From Verrucomicrobiota bacterium (lineage in GTDB: Bacteria > Verrucomicrobiota > Verrucomicrobiia > Opitutales > Opitutaceae): a stretch of 54,484 nucleotides of DNA. The notes under the pieces were generated by a model. The model was not told the DNA's origin and searched no databases. It saw nothing but the letters and a program-made list of their open reading frames with translations. The stretch covers positions 1-54,484 of the forward strand of contig JAFEGX010000132.1 of the NCBI GenBank assembly GCA_018239675.1. The letters run 5' to 3'. Below are positions 18,813-26,714 of this stretch, one piece after another (within the stretch, counting starts at the first letter, position 1; the number at the start of each line of letters is the position of its first letter). The translations under genes were made by a program, and so were the position numbers.

Positions 18813-20408
18813 ATGCGCCCCACGATTTTTTTGTGCTTTCTCCTGTTGGGTCTCGCCCTCCGCTCCCAGACTCCGCCGCCCGACCTGCCGGTGAATCCGA
18901 CGGCCGAGACAGGGGGACTCAATCCGAACCTGCCCACGCTCTTCATCGCCGGCGACTCCACGGCGGCGCGCTACCACAGCGGCCCCGTCCAGGGATGGGG
19001 CGTGCCGTTCGCCAGTTACTTCGATCTCGCCAAGATCAATGTCGCCAACCGCGCCAGGGGCGGCCGCAGCAGCCGGACGTACATCACCGAAGGGCTGTGG
19101 GACCAGTTGCTCGCGGAGGTGAAGGCCGGCGATTTCGTCCTGATCCAGTTCGGCCACAATGACGGCGGCGCGATCAACGAGGAGCCGCCCGGCTCCACCC
19201 GCCCGCTCCGGGCCCGCGGCTCGCTGCCCGGCCTCGGCGAGGAGACCCGCGAGATCGACAATGTGCTGACCAAGCAACACGAGGTCGTGCACACCTACGG
19301 CTGGTACCTGCGCAAGATGATCGCCGACGTGCAGGCCAGGGGGGCGACACCGCTGGTGCTGTCGCTCACGGTCCGCGACTACTGGAAGGACGGGAAGATC
19401 GAGCGCGCCTCTGGCTCGTTCCGGACCTGGGCGCGCGAGGTCGCCGAGCAGGCTCACGTCGCGTTCGTCGATGTCACCCGCATCATGGCGGACCATTACC
19501 AGGCGCTAGGTGCCGAGGCGAGCCACCGGCGGTTCACGCCGGACCACACCCATCCCAACGCCGCGGGCGCCGAGGACCATGCGGCCGGGGTCGTGGCGGG
19601 CCTGAAGGGCCTGCGCCCAAGCCCGTTCACCAGGTTTCTCTCCGCCAAGGGCGAGGCCATCGCCGCCGACCCGATCGGCTGGCTCAACCTGCCCGAGCCG
19701 GCGAATCCGAAACTGCCCTCCATCATCCTGGTGGGCGACTCGACGGTGCGCAACGGCCGCGGCGACGGCGCGCTTGGCCAGTGGGGCTGGGGTGACTCGC
19801 TCGGCCGGTACTTTGATCCGGCCAAGGTGAACATCGTCAACCGCGCGATCGGCGGACTCAGCAGCCGCACCTTCCTCACCCAGGGCCACTGGGCGCGGAC
19901 GCTCACGCTGGTGAAGCCGGGCGACACCGTGGTGATGCAGTTCGGCACGAACGACTCGTCCCCGGTGAATGACAGCCAGCGGGCCCGCGGCACCCTCCAC
20001 GGGACCGGCGAGGAGACCCAGCAGATCGACAACCTGCTCACCAGGCAGCCTGAGACCGTGCACACCTACGGCTGGTACCTGCGTCACATGATACGTGACA
20101 CGAAGGCGGCCGGTGCGACGCCGGTGGTGTGCTCGCTGGTCCCGCGGAAGATCTGGAAGAACGGCCGGATCGTGCGGGCCGGCGACGCTTGGGCGGGATG
20201 GGCGAGGCAGGTCGCCGCGCAGGAAGGCGTGCCCTTCATCGACCTAAACGACCTCGTCGCCCGCCGGTACGAGGAACTCGGCGCGGACAAGCTTGACCCC
20301 CTCTTCGGCGACAAGGACCTCCACACGAGCAAGGCCGGCGCTGACCTGAACGCCGAGATCGTAGCGACGCAGCTGAAGGCATTCATGAATGCGCCACAGG
20401 GACGGTAG
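18813..20408 (+). CDS. Tandem two-domain SGNH rhamnogalacturonan acetylesterase
   Basis: This exported 531-residue protein would remove acetyl groups from rhamnogalacturonan so that lyases can act. After a signal peptide, domain 1 (about residues 40-265) has the SGNH blocks GDST (S49), RGGRSSRT, GHND (N116) and DHTH (D244, H247). Domain 2 (about 300-525) repeats them as GDST (S310), IGGLSSRT, GTND (N380) and DKDLHTS (H504). Both also share HTYGWYLR and GEET blocks, so this is an internal duplication of a roughly 230-residue esterase. In domain 2 the residue three before the catalytic His is Lys501, with Asp at -2 and -4, so its DxxH motif is altered. It is probably monocistronic and divergent from DUF6250. 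Confidence 0.92.
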   Translation: MRPTIFLCFLLLGLALRSQTPPPDLPVNPTAETGGLNPNLPTLFIAGDSTAARYHSGPVQGWGVPFASYFDLAKINVANRARGGRSSRTYITEGLWDQLLAEVKAGDFVLIQFGHNDGGAINEEPPGSTRPLRARGSLPGLGEETREIDNVLTKQHEVVHTYGWYLRKMIADVQARGATPLVLSLTVRDYWKDGKIERASGSFRTWAREVAEQAHVAFVDVTRIMADHYQALGAEASHRRFTPDHTHPNAAGAEDHAAGVVAGLKGLRPSPFTRFLSAKGEAIAADPIGWLNLPEPANPKLPSIILVGDSTVRNGRGDGALGQWGWGDSLGRYFDPAKVNIVNRAIGGLSSRTFLTQGHWARTLTLVKPGDTVVMQFGTNDSSPVNDSQRARGTLHGTGEETQQIDNLLTRQPETVHTYGWYLRHMIRDTKAAGATPVVCSLVPRKIWKNGRIVRAGDAWAGWARQVAAQEGVPFIDLNDLVARRYEELGADKLDPLFGDKDLHTSKAGADLNAEIVATQLKAFMNAPQGR

Positions 20409-20458
20409 CCGGTGACCGGTAGCTGGCAGATGGAATTACCCGATTTTTGGTCGCAAGC

Positions 20459-20535
20459 AGGCGCAGAAGGCGCAAAGGCCAGAGGTGTCTGGCAGATCCG
20501 AGAGCAGGCCGCTATTCTTTGCGCCTTCTGCGCCT
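20459..20535. repeat. Perfect 19-base inverted repeat (element 3)
   Basis: AGGCGCAGAAGGCGCAAAG at 20459-20477 is exactly complementary to 20517-20535, with a 39-base loop. It lies between the convergent acetylesterase and TcmP genes, 50 bases after one stop and eight bases before the other. It could terminate both transcripts. Its internal nine-base periodicity (GGCGCAGAA/GGCGCAAAG) resembles the other elements in this window. Confidence 0.85.
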
Positions 20536-20543
20536 CATTGCGG

Positions 20544-21635
20544 TTAAGTCTTCGGCTCGTTGAGCGTGATCAGACGAGGGATATCGTAATTGTCAGGGTT
20601 TGGAGTCCGGAAGCTGCAGGTGATGATTTTTTCGGCCTTCAACTGTCGGATAACTGGTGCGCAGAACTTACAGGTCATGCCGGCTTCAATGCAGAATCGG
20701 ATCAGATCTGATTCCGACTTCAGGACACCGCTTCGGATTCCCTCCCTCAACTGGGTCTCGAAGGCCTGAATCTTCTTGGGCCGCATTTCTTCGAACGGAA
20801 GTGTCGGTGTGTCGGGATGGAGATTCTCGCGTTCGATATCGAAGTTGGCCTCGCCACCGATAGAATCGATTTCCCACGCAACTCTTAGGAATTTCAGAAT
20901 GCCCTTACAGTTTCGGCTGCCAAAAATCAGCCCGTAAATGTTACTCCGCTTTTTGATGGAGAATTGACCAAGGAACACGCCACTTGCGATCGGCGCTAGT
21001 TTCTTGAACCACGCAAACGCGGCTCGGTGCACATCGTAACTGTCTTCGAGTTCGTCTATCTTGATCTTGATGGCGGTATGATTGCGAAAGCGGTTGAGGG
21101 TCGATGACGAGAGGAAGAAAATGAAATCCGCCGTTGGGTAGCCAATCAGCTGACGGAAGACTGGCGCGGTAACCCCATCGACTCCGAATTGGTCGATGAT
21201 CAGCAATTTGGCCGCACCTCGATCAGTCAAGATTGGGTCGCATTGCTTGAGGGCCTCTGTGAACTCCAGTGACCGAACGTCAAGGGTAACACCGGGAATC
21301 TTCCAATCGGCCGCCGTAAGGATCTCAGAAAGCTGGAGGATCTTTTCCCGGCTCAAATCGAAAAGGTGAACGACGATTCGTACCTTGTTCCAGCCCGCTA
21401 CCGGCTTTTCTAAGTAATTGCGCAGCTGACGAAGTATTCGCAACGGCGAGCCAGCGTTTCCCTTCGAATCGGTACCCGGGCCGCAGAAGAAATCGAATAT
21501 ATGGACTTCTGGATAGAGAGGATTGGGCTTCGCTGTGAAGACTGGGATCCACTCCTGGGCGTAAAGCTCAAAGATATCTAGCTTGGTGAGCGTCCCGTCG
21601 TCGTAGGGTTCGCTGTGGAATCCGGAGTTGCCCAT
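20544..21635 (-). CDS. tcmP: Three-Cys-motif partner protein TcmP
   Basis: This 363-residue protein belongs to the family named for its constant pairing with three-Cys-motif (Gp37/Gp68) proteins. The N-terminal half looks like a class I methyltransferase fold: IFDFFCGPGTDSKGNAGSP at residues 46-64 resembles motif I, LFDLS at 91-95 ends the second strand, and LLIIDQFGVDGV at 144-155 replaces the usual IDPFG. The C-terminal 90 residues look like a small winged-helix region, with FCIEAGMTCKFCAPVIRQL. It starts at 21635, four bases after the partner's stop, so the two are cotranscribed. The reaction is unknown. Its G+C content is visibly lower than that of neighbours (26 of 60 in 20881-20940), which suggests acquisition by transfer. 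Confidence 0.9.
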   Translation of the reverse strand: MGNSGFHSEPYDDGTLTKLDIFELYAQEWIPVFTAKPNPLYPEVHIFDFFCGPGTDSKGNAGSPLRILRQLRNYLEKPVAGWNKVRIVVHLFDLSREKILQLSEILTAADWKIPGVTLDVRSLEFTEALKQCDPILTDRGAAKLLIIDQFGVDGVTAPVFRQLIGYPTADFIFFLSSSTLNRFRNHTAIKIKIDELEDSYDVHRAAFAWFKKLAPIASGVFLGQFSIKKRSNIYGLIFGSRNCKGILKFLRVAWEIDSIGGEANFDIERENLHPDTPTLPFEEMRPKKIQAFETQLREGIRSGVLKSESDLIRFCIEAGMTCKFCAPVIRQLKAEKIITCSFRTPNPDNYDIPRLITLNEPKT

Positions 21636-21639
21636 TTTG

Positions 21640-22428
21640 TCAAGCGGCCACGAATGCCTCGAGCATTTGGGCGCGCTCAACCGGAGTAGGTACACGATTG
21701 GTCGAGGCTGCCGGAAACTCATCATAGGTCCGGCCGTCGAGTTCGCGTCCGGTGGATGCTTTTCTCACTCCGCCCCATTGCTTGAAGAAGAACGAGACGC
21801 GCTGCGCCCGGCAGTGCCGGCGGATGGAGCGCACCCACGACGCCTGAATCGGACGGGCCCCCGGGCCGCTCTCTCCGCCCACGATAGCCCACTGGATTCC
21901 TGACAGGTCAATATTCCCAAGGTCTTCAAGGAGGGGTTCGATAGACAAGAAAGCCACCTTGGGCCGGGCGGCACGGAGGTGATCAATGCGGGGCAGCCCA
22001 TGTTTCCGGTTCTCCACGCTTACACCCCACCAGATGTGAGCGGCATTGGCGGCGCGTGTGAGTTTCGACCGTAGCAACTGCCCCATGCGATCAGCGCGCT
22101 TGGTGAGCACTTGGTACGTGTGCCAGTCGGCCGCGAGCATGACGCGGGCGACCTTTTCGATAAACTCGTCCGGGACCTCGGGATGAAAGAGGTCGCTCAT
22201 AGAGTTCACAAAGATCTTCTTTGGCGTGCTCCATCGAATCGGATCACCGAGCTTCTCCGGTACGAGGCGGAGATCGAAGCCAAACTCGAACGGATGCCCC
22301 TTCACGCCACGAAACCGTTCCGCAAAAGTCTCAGCGTAACAGTGCATGCAACCCGGGCTGATCTTCGTGCAGCCACGGACAGGATTCCAGGTCGCATCGG
22401 TCCATTCGATCTTCGAGGTGGCGCTCAT
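21640..22428 (-). CDS. Three-Cys-motif protein, phage Gp37/Gp68 (DUF5131) family
   Basis: This protein has 262 residues. The N-terminal block IEWTDATWNPVRGC leads into C20-x6-C27-x2-C30 (CTKISPGCMHCYAE), the three cysteines that define the family and that recall radical-SAM cluster ligands. Further family blocks are KKIFVNSMSDLFHPEVP, WHTYQVLTKRADRM, WWGVSVEN, FLSIEPLLEDLG, WAIVGGESGPGARP and FFFKQWGG. The fold is likely a TIM-barrel-like radical SAM relative, which is inference. The start at 22428 places IEW and the cysteines where the family has them. It is the first gene of a two-gene operon with TcmP in a lower-G+C island inside a carbohydrate region. The substrate is unknown; nucleic acid or phage-related roles have been guessed from its occurrence in phages. 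Confidence 0.9.
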   Translation of the reverse strand: MSATSKIEWTDATWNPVRGCTKISPGCMHCYAETFAERFRGVKGHPFEFGFDLRLVPEKLGDPIRWSTPKKIFVNSMSDLFHPEVPDEFIEKVARVMLAADWHTYQVLTKRADRMGQLLRSKLTRAANAAHIWWGVSVENRKHGLPRIDHLRAARPKVAFLSIEPLLEDLGNIDLSGIQWAIVGGESGPGARPIQASWVRSIRRHCRAQRVSFFFKQWGGVRKASTGRELDGRTYDEFPAASTNRVPTPVERAQMLEAFVAA

Positions 22429-22621
22429 GACACGGGAACAGAATTCGCGAGAATAGGTGGGGTCAATCGCAGTTGGGACCAGATGAGAAAACGATAGTTC
22501 AAATTAGCTAGTCGGCTAGGCATGTGATTACCGGTTTTCCGGTAGATTCGGGAACAGTTGAGCCTCGTTTGCATTGAGCTTGCCAGCTCTCAATGCACAC
22601 CCAGACCGGCCTCGTCCCTCG
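22429..22621. promoter_or_regulatory. Upstream region of the three-Cys/TcmP operon
   Basis: This AT-richer 193-base stretch separates the DUF5131 start from the stop of the LacI-type gene. It holds a perfect palindrome at 22529-22544 and the AATTAGCTAGTCGGCTAGG stretch at about 22502-22520. It should contain the promoter of the two-gene operon, but no box pair is convincing. Confidence 0.4.
22529..22544. repeat. Palindrome TACCGG-TTTT-CCGGTA
   Basis: A perfect six-base inverted repeat with a four-T spacer lies about 100 bases upstream of the three-Cys-motif gene. It could be an operator or a small hairpin; no T tract follows on either strand, so termination is less likely. Confidence 0.55.
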
Positions 22622-23662
22622 TCACTTGTCACTCCGCCCTGCGGCCGCAGGCCGCAGGGTGGGGCCGTCAATCAGCTTGGCGGGTATCGTCGTGAGCGAC
22701 GGCTGCTCGGGGACGCCGAATTCGTTGTGCAGGAGCTGGCCGATCACGAGCTCGGCGGAGCGGGCGCCGAGGAGGCCGCTGCGGAGGTCGACCGACGCGC
22801 AGTCACCCTCGGTGCGGAGGGAGTTGAGGCAGACGAAGCCGTGGGTCTTCGGCAGCTTGGCGCCGGCGGCCTTCATCCACTCCATCGCCACCGGGAAATG
22901 GCCCATCACGACGTCGGGATTGTACTTCTTGAACCACGCCGTGAACTGCTCGCGGGTCACCTCGCGCACCTGCAGCGCGGGGATCTGCGTGATGTCGGGC
23001 AGGTATTTCTGAAGTGCGAGGAATGCGCCCTCCCACCGGAACTGGAGCCGCTCGTCGAGCGCGATCTCCATGAACAGCCCCGGACGGCGGTAGCCGCGCG
23101 CATGCAGCTCGCGCAGCAGCGCGATCATCGAGCGGTAGTGGTCCGAGCACACGCAGTGCAGCGGGGGATGGTCGATGAAGTAGTCGGCGTACACCGCGGT
23201 GTAGCGGTGCCAGCTCAGCTCGCCGAGGTCCGGGAATCCAACCGCCGGCAGCAGGATCAGGCCCTGGATCCCGCGGGTGTGGAGAATGGTGTCGAGCCGG
23301 CTGAGGGTGACGCCGTTGGGGCCCACCACAAAGCGCTCGACCTTGAATCCCAAGTCGTCGGCGCGCGACGCGATGCCGGCCGCGAGCGACTCGTTGTAGC
23401 GGACGGCGAACGGGGTTTGCGGCGTCTGGATGATCTCCACCACGGCGAGCACGCCGCGGAACTGCTGGCCGCGCGACCGCCGGAGCTGCGACATCACCGC
23501 ACCGGTCAGGGGGTTCCGTTCGTAGCCGGCCGCCTTGGCCGCGGCGCGCACCCGGGCCACGGTCTCCGCCTTCACCCGCGGGGAACCGCGGAGGGCGTCG
23601 GACAGGGTGGTTCGCGAAAGCCCAAGCTCTTTCGCGAGGGAGCGCAGGGTAGGGGCAGCCAT
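22622..23662 (-). CDS. LacI-family transcriptional regulator
   Basis: This is a 346-residue repressor or activator. The N-terminal helix-turn-helix PTLRSLAKELGLSRTTLSDALRG and hinge region (AAGYERNP) are classic LacI, and the ligand domain follows. The recognition helix has SRTTLSDALRG rather than the usual VSRALNG, a variant seen in many verrucomicrobial LacI proteins. The ATG at 23662 begins directly at the DNA-binding domain; a 51-codon upstream extension has no family character. It is divergent from the exo-rhamnogalacturonan-lyase gene and may control it and other pectin genes in response to a released sugar. The ligand is unknown. A nine-base GC hairpin (22637-22659) lies in its last codons. 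Confidence 0.92.
   Translation of the reverse strand: MAAPTLRSLAKELGLSRTTLSDALRGSPRVKAETVARVRAAAKAAGYERNPLTGAVMSQLRRSRGQQFRGVLAVVEIIQTPQTPFAVRYNESLAAGIASRADDLGFKVERFVVGPNGVTLSRLDTILHTRGIQGLILLPAVGFPDLGELSWHRYTAVYADYFIDHPPLHCVCSDHYRSMIALLRELHARGYRRPGLFMEIALDERLQFRWEGAFLALQKYLPDITQIPALQVREVTREQFTAWFKKYNPDVVMGHFPVAMEWMKAAGAKLPKTHGFVCLNSLRTEGDCASVDLRSGLLGARSAELVIGQLLHNEFGVPEQPSLTTIPAKLIDGPTLRPAAAGRSDK
22637..22659 (-). other. GC hairpin in the 3' end of the LacI-type gene
   Basis: CCCTGCGGC (22637-22645) pairs perfectly with GCCGCAGGG (22651-22659) around a five-base loop. It lies within the final codons and has no T tract, so it may only stabilise the transcript end. Confidence 0.5.
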
Positions 23663-23918
23663 CCTCGATGCTAGGAGCCAAGTTTTGCGCCGGGACTCAA
23701 CCCAATTTCCTGACCGTCCGAATTCATTCGCGCCGCGAATAGAGATTTCCGGCGCATGCTCTGGCGTCGAACTCCAACCCCTGTTCTCCTTTGCCATGAA
23801 GCACACCAGGGCCACGAAGGTGCGGGCCGCTGATTCAATCTTTCCGCGGAAACGTTCCCCTGGCTGGCCTTGGTGATCCTGGTGCCCTTCGCAGTTACCT
23901 CACTTCCCGTTGCCTCCC
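23663..23918. promoter_or_regulatory. Divergent region between LacI regulator and exo-RG lyase
   Basis: These 256 bases should hold the promoters of both genes and probably a LacI operator. The segment TGACCGTCCGAATTCATTCGCG (23710-23731) contains an AT-rich dyad GAATTCATTC, but I cannot define an operator. An imperfect inverted repeat occupies 23804-23884. Confidence 0.35.
23804..23884. repeat. Imperfect inverted repeat (element 4)
   Basis: CACCAGGGCCACGAAGG (23804-23820) pairs with 23868-23884 at 14 of 17 positions, with a 47-base loop. It uses the same style of short purine-rich words as the other elements, but here it lies in a promoter region, 34 bases before a start codon. Confidence 0.6.
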
Positions 23919-26660
23919 ATGAAGCCGCTATCCCGTCGCGAATTCGTCCACAAGACCGCCCTCGCCGCCGCGGCGGCCCAGATCGTCTCGGAGCTCCGCG
24001 CCGTTACCGCGCCAACGCCGCCCGCCGCGAGTCCCGCGGCATCGGATCCGGGGCAGTCGACCGTGCGCTGGCTGGAAGGCGGCGTGCCGGCGGTGCGCCC
24101 CGGCACGACTTGGGGCATGCCGTGGCCGCGCGGCCGGCACCCCAAGGAGGCGAGTTTCTCCCTGCGCGGCGCCGACGGCGCCCCGGTGCCGGTCCAGAGC
24201 TGGCCACTCGCGTATTGGCCCGACGGCTCCCTCAAGTGGACCGCGCACGCCATTCCCGCCGGCGTGGCGGCGACAGCGAGCCTGCGGTTGGAATCCGGTG
24301 CGCCTGCCGCGCCCGTGGCCGCCATCCAGGTGACCGAGTCGGCCGAGGCCATTACGGTCGATACTGGCGTGATGCGCGTGACGGTGGGCCGGGCGGGCGG
24401 GGAACTGATCCGGAGCATGGTGCGCGATGGCCGCGAGATCGCCCGCGGCGGCCGGCTGGTCCTGCTGCGCGACGACCGGGGCGCGGCCGACACCGTGCGG
24501 ACCGAGACCTTTGCGGGCGTCCTCTCCCGGGTCACCGTCGAGCAGGCCGGCCCGGTGCGGGCGGTGGTCAAGCTGGAGGGCGCGCACGCGGCCGGCGGGC
24601 GCTCGCTGCTGCCGTTCATCGTGCGGCTCTACTTCCATGCCGGCGGGGACGCGATCCGGGTGATGCACACGATCGTGTACAACGCCGACCCGCAGCGGGA
24701 CTTCATCCGCGGCCTGGGCCTGCGCTTCGACGTGCTGCTTCGGGGCGAACTGCACGACCGCCATGTGCGCTTCGCGGGCCAGGAGGACGGACTCTTTGCC
24801 GAGGCGGTGCGCGGCATCACGGGCCTGCGGCGCGACCCGGGTCGCGAGGTCCGCGAGGCCCAGGTGGCTGGCCGGGCGACACCGCCGACCGAAACCTGGG
24901 ACCGCGCGGTGACCTACCGGCTGCAGTACGTGCCGGCGTTTGCGGACTGGACGCTGTGCCAACCCAATGCGGACGGTTTCGAGATCCGCAAGCGAACCAA
25001 GCCGGGCTACACCTGGATCACCGCCGCCCAAGGCCAGCGCGCCGGCGGGCTTGGGTATGTCGGCTCGCCGCAGGGCGGCGTGACCTTTGGCCTTCGGAAC
25101 TTCTGGCAGAGCTATCCCGCGCAACTCGACGTCCGGGGCGCGACCGGCGACGCGGCCGAAGTGACCGCCTGGTTCTGGGCCCCGGACGCGCCGGCGATGG
25201 ACCTGCGGCCCTACCACGACGGGATGGGGCAGGACACCTACGCAAAACAGTACAACGGCGGACTCGAGATCACCTACGAGGACTACGAGAAGGGCTACGA
25301 CTCCCCCGAGGGCGTGGCGCGCACCAGCGAGCTTTACCTCTGGGCGGAACCGGCGACGCCGGCCCGCGAGGAGCTCGCCGCCCGGGCACAGGCGGTGCGG
25401 CAGCCACCAGTGCTGATGGCGACTCCCGCCTATCTCCATGGCTGCGGCGTGTTCGGCGGAACCTGGACCGTGGTTGATCGCTCGTCGCCGGTGCGGGCGC
25501 GGCTCGAGGACCAGCTCGATTGGCATTTCGAATTTTATCGGGACCAGCAGGAACAGCGGCGCTGGTACGGCTTCTGGAACTATGGCGACGTACGGCACAC
25601 CTACGATGGGGACCGTCACGAATGGCGCTATGATGTGGGCGGCTTCGCGTGGGACAACTCGGAGCTCTCGACCGACATCTGGCTCTGGCTCCAATTCCTG
25701 CGGTCGGGCCGGGCGGATGTGTTCCGCTTTGCCGAGGCGATGACCCGGCACACCGGCGAGGTGGACGTGTACCACGTCGGGCGGTTCGCGCCGCTCGGCT
25801 CGCGGCACAACGTCCTCCACTGGGGCTGCAGCGCCAAGCAGCTCCGCATCAGCACGGCCCTGAACCGGCGGTACTATTATTTCCTCACCGGCGACGAGCG
25901 CGTGGGTGACCTCATGCGGGAGCAGATCGAGGCGGTGCGGGCGCTGAAGCAGTTCCCGCCGGGACGAAAGCTGTTCGCGGCCGCCGAGAAGGGTGACCTG
26001 GCGCGCGAGGCGCCGGCGGACCCGAACCTCGTCGGCGTCGGCTTTGGCACGGACTGGAGCGCGATCGCCGGCGCTTGGTTCACCGAGTGGGAGCGCACCG
26101 GCGACCCGAAGATCCGCGACCGGCTGGTGGCCAGCATGCGCGGCATCGCGGCGCAGCCGCGGCGGTTCTTCACGGCCAGCGCGCCCATGCGCCTCGACAC
26201 CGGGGCCTATGAAATCGTGAAGTCGGACAAAGTGGCGGTCTCGCACCTCAGCGCAGTCTTCGGCCTGGTCGAGATCTGCGCCGAGCTCATCGAGCAGCTC
26301 GACGAGCCGGGATTTCGCGAGGCGTGGCTGGAGTACTGCGAACTCTACAACGCGCCGCGGGACGTGCAGGCCAAGCGCCTCGGCGCCCCGCTGCGCGGCA
26401 ACAACCTCACCGCCGAGCACTCGCGCCTGACCGCCTACGCGGCCCGCCAGCTGGGCCGGCCCGACCTGGCCGAGCGGGCATGGAGCGAGTTTGCCCGGGG
26501 CGTGAAGGGCTGGAAGGCCCACCGGGTCGCGATCAAGGGTCCCGCCGTCCTCCGGCCCGTCGACGAGGCCGCCAACGTCTCGACCAACAGCACGAATCAG
26601 CTCGCCCTGGCCGCGATTGAGTGCCTCGCCTTCGCGGGCGACGCGTTGCCGGCGACCTAG
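23919..26660 (+). CDS. Exo-rhamnogalacturonan lyase family protein (PcRGL/YetA-like), Tat-exported
   Basis: This 913-residue protein opens with a twin-arginine signal, MKPLSRREFVHKTALAAAAA, so it is exported folded. Its N-terminal beta domain has the VPAVRPGTTWGMPWPRG and WPLAYWPDGSLKWTAHAIP segments typical of the RIFT-barrel exo-rhamnogalacturonan lyase family. A central beta-sandwich and an alpha/alpha-barrel-like part follow, with YGFWNYGDVRHTYDG, WRYDVGGFAWDNSELSTDIWLWL and HVGRFAPLGSRHNVLHWGCS. The family releases units from the chain end of rhamnogalacturonan I. The ATG at 23919 gives the Tat motif directly. It is divergent from the LacI regulator and convergent with the hydrolase operon (54-base gap). 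Activity on the backbone is inferred from family and context. Confidence 0.88.
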   Translation: MKPLSRREFVHKTALAAAAAQIVSELRAVTAPTPPAASPAASDPGQSTVRWLEGGVPAVRPGTTWGMPWPRGRHPKEASFSLRGADGAPVPVQSWPLAYWPDGSLKWTAHAIPAGVAATASLRLESGAPAAPVAAIQVTESAEAITVDTGVMRVTVGRAGGELIRSMVRDGREIARGGRLVLLRDDRGAADTVRTETFAGVLSRVTVEQAGPVRAVVKLEGAHAAGGRSLLPFIVRLYFHAGGDAIRVMHTIVYNADPQRDFIRGLGLRFDVLLRGELHDRHVRFAGQEDGLFAEAVRGITGLRRDPGREVREAQVAGRATPPTETWDRAVTYRLQYVPAFADWTLCQPNADGFEIRKRTKPGYTWITAAQGQRAGGLGYVGSPQGGVTFGLRNFWQSYPAQLDVRGATGDAAEVTAWFWAPDAPAMDLRPYHDGMGQDTYAKQYNGGLEITYEDYEKGYDSPEGVARTSELYLWAEPATPAREELAARAQAVRQPPVLMATPAYLHGCGVFGGTWTVVDRSSPVRARLEDQLDWHFEFYRDQQEQRRWYGFWNYGDVRHTYDGDRHEWRYDVGGFAWDNSELSTDIWLWLQFLRSGRADVFRFAEAMTRHTGEVDVYHVGRFAPLGSRHNVLHWGCSAKQLRISTALNRRYYYFLTGDERVGDLMREQIEAVRALKQFPPGRKLFAAAEKGDLAREAPADPNLVGVGFGTDWSAIAGAWFTEWERTGDPKIRDRLVASMRGIAAQPRRFFTASAPMRLDTGAYEIVKSDKVAVSHLSAVFGLVEICAELIEQLDEPGFREAWLEYCELYNAPRDVQAKRLGAPLRGNNLTAEHSRLTAYAARQLGRPDLAERAWSEFARGVKGWKAHRVAIKGPAVLRPVDEAANVSTNSTNQLALAAIECLAFAGDALPAT

Positions 26661-26714
26661 GCGAGTTTCACCACCCAGGCCGCGAAGAATCCAATCCCGT
26701 CAGGCCTTCGGGTT

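Noticed and set aside
12787..23884. CRISPR array from the repeated purine-rich words
   Set aside because: The words occur in inverted arms at separate loci, with no regular repeat-spacer series and no cas genes.
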